Below are positions 19,970 through 22,884 of a stretch of DNA of 22,884 nt, one piece after another; position 1 is the first letter of the stretch; each line of letters begins with the position of its first letter. Made by a program: the position numbers and the translations under genes. Origin of the DNA: Welwitschia mirabilis (taxonomy: Eukaryota > Gnetophyta > Gnetopsida > Welwitschiales); contig JBOZIK010000001.1 of assembly GCA_051453625.1 (NCBI GenBank), positions 117,221,293 to 117,244,176 of the forward strand, in the 5' to 3' direction. The notes beneath the pieces were generated by a model. That model was not told the origin of the DNA. It saw nothing but the letters and a program-made list of their open reading frames with translations, and made no database searches.

Positions 19970-20470
19970 CCATTTCATCTTCAATAAAGTCACCAAGAAT
20001 GAACTTATTTTTAGACTCTTATATAAAATTTTCCCAATTAATCTTTTTAATTTATAATGAGAAATGTGATAGCATAGATGCATCTTATTCCTAGTGGAAT
20101 GTTATGAAGTATGAAATATTTTCCTATTTGTTGAAGCCATGACATGACTTCTTCACTAATTTCTACTTTACCTTAATAAATTGGTAGATACACCATTTTT
20201 AATATTTCATTAATATCTCTTTCTTCTACTATTAGCCTATTTACTCTATCTAATAGAAATTCTTAAAAATTTACTTCTATGTTTAGAAGCCTGATTTGTA
20301 GACTTTCAAGATCAAGTTATCTAGTGAAAGAGTTTTGTCCAAAAGTGGAGGATTATTTTGGTGGTACATGCAAGTCCTATTTAATTAAATGGTTGGCCTA
20401 CTCCAATCATGAAAGGAGTAAGTACATTTTATTAGAGAGCTCTTGATTGTGTGAACGAATCTCATTTAGT
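19970..20470 (-). pseudogene. element D: second Ty3/gypsy gag, decayed
   Basis: Minus-strand pieces in one direction: a coiled-coil-like leader TIKNQLNEIRSHNQELSNKM (about 20405-20465), then LKMVYLPIY (about 20180-20205), EEVMSWLQQIGKYFILHNIP (about 20095-20155), AITFLI, LGKFYIRV and VHSW (about 19985-20075). This follows the gag layout LPxFxGxxPxxWLxxxEKYFxxxxIP, LAxxxLxGxAxxWF, xxSWxxF. Many stops are present. It is distinct from the gag at 15950-16265, so a second element is present. Its pol is not recognised. Confidence 0.55.
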
Positions 20471-20545
20471 TGGTTCTTAATAGTTCTAATTTAAGAAGTT
20501 ACTCTTTACTCCATTATGTTTTTTGTATATTCTTTATATCATCTC

Positions 20546-20555
20546 NNNNNNNNNN
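20546..20555. other. assembly gap (10 N)
   Basis: Ten undetermined bases. No clear overlap between the flanks. Confidence 0.99.
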
Positions 20556-20674
20556 ATCCTTATTTTTGTGGATTCTAATGATCCTTAAACAAGTTTTCTT
20601 TCCCATCCATCAGGATATTTAATTAATGTTTAGTAATTACTAGTTTAGTTTGATAACTTATGTAACTACCCTAA

Positions 20675-21174
20675 CTATTATAACTATTAGAGAGTTAGGC
20701 AGTTGTAATGTTAAATTCATGGATAGGGAACTATGACATCAGATCTCTGTGATCAAGTATGAGATTAAATTATAACTATGATGTCAAAACTTAATGATCA
20801 AATATAACATCAAACTTAAGTTGGTCAAGTATAATATCAGGTTTTTATTAACCAAATGTAATGTTTAAATTTGATCTATGATGTTAAACTTTAATGATCA
20901 AGTGTAATATCAGACTTTGATTGGTTAAATATGATATTAGGTTTTTGTCAAACAAGTATAACATTAAACTCCAACTATAACATTAGTCTTTTATGACCAA
21001 GTATGACATCATACTTTAGTTGATAAAGTATGATATGAAATTTTTATCAACTAATTATGACATTAGATTCTAACTACAAAGTCATACTTAAATGATCAAG
21101 TTTAATTTCATGCTTTGATGAGATAAGTATTATGTAGACTTTCATGGGTTTAAGTACAACATCAAGGTTTCAAG
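20675..21174. repeat. minisatellite block 1: about 100-bp higher-order units
   Basis: Unit starts (CTATGATGTCAAA-like) lie at 20675, 20776, 20876, 20975 and 21074, a spacing of 99-101. Each unit holds three core-like copies of about 27 bases plus a shorter fourth of about 19, in a fixed order, e.g. ATGATC, then TTGGTT, then CAAAC or TTAACC ends. Five units are seen. Confidence 0.78.
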
Positions 21175-22048
21175 TAATTAAGGATAACCTCAGGCATCTA
21201 AGAATAAAATGAAATGTTAGTCCTCTAAGGATCAAGTGTGACATTAGTGAGATAAGCATGACATTAGGTCTCCTAAGATCAAGTATGAAATCAGGTCTTT
21301 AGGTAATCAAGTATTATGTCACATCTCTAGGGTTCAAGTATGACATTAGACCTTTATGAACAAGTGTGATGCCAGGCCTCTATTTAATTAAGTGTAAAAT
21401 TAGACCTCAAGGTAGTTAACTGTGATTTAAGGACTCTAGAATTTACGTGTGGCATCAGGTCTATAAAGATCAAGTGTAACATCAAACTCTAGTGAATCAA
21501 GTGTGATGTTAGGCCTCTAAGGATTAAGTATGAAATTAAGCCTTAATATAATCAAATTTAATGTCAGACCTCTATGGATTAAGTATAATATTAGGTCTCT
21601 AAGGATTAAGTGTAACATTCAGATTTCTAGTGATCAAGTGCAAAGTCTAGCCTATAGGTAATCAAGTATGATATTAAGCCTCTAAGGATAAAGTGAAACA
21701 TTAGGCCTCCGACATAACAAGTAGAAAATGAGGCTTCTAGTGGGACAAGTGTAATGCAAGGCCTCTAGAAATCAAATGCAACATTAAGCTTGGAAGTGAT
21801 CAAGTGTGATATCAGGCCTTTAGGAATCAAGTGTAATATTAGGCCTCTAATGAAACAAGTACGACATTAAGCTTTAATGTGACAAGTGTGATGTTAAGCC
21901 TCTAAGGATCAAGTGCAACCTTAGCTAATTGATAAGATAAGTGTAATATCAAGGCTTTAGTGGGATATGTGTGACACTAGGCCTTCAAGGTTTAAGTGCA
22001 ACATAAGGTTTTTTTGAAGGAACTATGACATTAAAGGTGAGTTTAATA
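21175..22048. repeat. minisatellite block 2: 27-28-bp monomers
   Basis: About 30 head-to-tail copies of AAGTGTGACATTAGG plus CCTCTAAGGATC, nearly all 27 or 28 bases long, with no fixed higher order seen by eye. AGGCCT, a six-base palindrome, sits in the middle of many copies. The first few copies and the last two (after about 21980) are more irregular. Confidence 0.88.
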
Positions 22049-22464
22049 ATTAAGATGTTTGTCCTATGAGCCAAGTGTGATATTAGCTGTTGCATCCATA
22101 ACTATGACATTAGACTTATAAATAAAATGTAATGTTAGGTGTGGATTCCATGACTACAACATCAAACCTATAAACCAAGTGTGACATTGGGTCTAAATCC
22201 CATAACTATGTTGTCAAATCTATGAAACAAGTATGAAGTTTAGTGTGGGATTCATGACTATGATGAAAGACCTATGAACCAAGTTTGACACTAGGTGTAA
22301 GGCCCTTAACTATGATATTAGACCTATGGATAAAGTGTAATGTTGGATGTAAGGCCCTCAGCTACAATCTCAAATTTATGGCCTAATGCAACATTTGTAT
22401 ATGAGGCCTTTTACTATAACATCAAATTTATGGACTAAGTATGATGTCAGACTTATTTTCTAGC
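22049..22464. repeat. minisatellite block 3: exact 52-bp dimers
   Basis: The start ACTATGACATTAGAC-like recurs at 22101, 22153, 22205, 22257, 22309, 22361 and 22413, each exactly 52 bases apart, with one further unit before it from 22049. Within each unit a second core copy (CCAAGTGTGACATTAGG-like) follows. Substitutions are many but indels almost absent. Confidence 0.9.
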
Positions 22465-22884
22465 TTCTATGTCATAGTTTAGTGGGTTTACTAAATTGAG
22501 CTTAACTGATCTTGATTTCTCTTAAATTAGGTTTATAAATATATACCTTCACTATTTTGAACGTAATGTTTACATATAGAATTAAAATGCTTATTATGAT
22601 CCCATTCTAAATATCTTAAACTTGCTTTGGTCTATATTTTTCTTCAAATTCTATCTAAAAAATACTTAAAATCGGCCATATTTATTAACATACTAAAACT
22701 TTTTAGTAGTTTTAATCACTTTTTTTATTATAAATTCCTTGTATGGATACTATTTATGGTTCTTTATGATTTTTTACCTTTTTATTTTTATGTTCTTAGA
22801 TTTTTTATGTGATTCTCCTTATTACTATACTAATTTTTATTTGATTTATGTAGAATAACTATAAAACTTACATCTTTTTTCAAT
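22465..22884. other. AT-rich sequence, nothing recognised
   Basis: Flank of the minisatellite. A plus-strand frame of 61 codons (22627-22812) is rich in Phe, Leu, Ile and Tyr, as expected from T-rich DNA by chance, and has no recognisable similarity. No RNA gene or repeat seen. Confidence 0.5.

Larger units (their letters stand above)
20675..22464. repeat. 1.8-kb minisatellite with three blocks of different order
   Basis: All blocks share a 26-28-bp core of the type AAGTGTGACATTAGG followed by CCTCTAAGGATC. The left block is organised in about 100-bp tetramers, the middle block in simple 27-28-bp monomers, and the right block in exact 52-bp dimers. Copies differ mainly by G/A and C/T changes (GTGTGAC, GTATGAC, GTGTAAC, GTATAAT). 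Units of 27 and 28 alternate, so no reading frame is kept and coding is unlikely. It lies just upstream, in minus sense, of the gag of element D; whether it belongs to that element is unknown. Confidence 0.9.

Noticed and set aside
20675-22464. Regular 27-28-bp repeats considered as a CRISPR array
   Set aside because: Units abut head to tail with no unique spacers, copies are heavily diverged, and the context is plant nuclear retrotransposon DNA.
22627-22812. Plus-strand open frame of 61 codons, Phe/Leu/Ile-rich, membrane-like
   Set aside because: The hydrophobic composition follows directly from T-rich DNA. No start context or similarity.

Overview
The window looks like intergenic, repeat-derived DNA from a plant nuclear genome. 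It is very AT-rich, CpG-poor and full of stops, with no intact gene, no tRNA or rRNA, and no bacterial gene organisation. Every protein-like stretch I can name belongs to a plant retrotransposon: Ty3/gypsy gag, protease and reverse transcriptase (RT), an Athila/Tat-type gag-protease, and a plant L1-type LINE RT. The species cannot be named from this. Family calls rest on motif reading by eye, not on a database search.

The left and centre form a three-level nest. Element A, the oldest host, is a Ty3/gypsy element on the minus strand. Its gag lies at 15950-16265, and its protease, RT and start of RNase H lie at 310-2023. A is split by element B, an almost complete Athila/Tat-like element on the minus strand (2029-15605). 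B has two same-orientation LTRs (2029-3291 and 14367-15605), a 5-bp target-site duplication ATTGG on both sides, a decayed tRNA-Asp primer binding site, gag, protease, and an unidentified decayed reading frame near its 3' end. B's gag is in turn split by element C, a 5'-truncated LINE on the plus strand (about 10358-13027) that ends in a short A tract.

The right part (15611-22884) holds A's gag, a degenerate tandem array of about 100-bp units (17020-17790), a second Ty3/gypsy gag with a ruined zinc knuckle (element D, 19615-20470, minus strand), and a 1.8-kb minisatellite (20675-22464). The minisatellite is built from a 26-28-bp motif in three blocks of different order: about 100-bp tetramers, then plain 27-28-bp monomers, then exact 52-bp dimers.

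Nothing here is likely to be expressed as a working protein. The interest lies in the readable insertion history, the cytosine-deamination style of decay, the layered minisatellite, the unidentified frame in B, and two places where the assembly itself looks doubtful: the gap at 745-844 and the perfect 28-bp duplication at 19228-19283.
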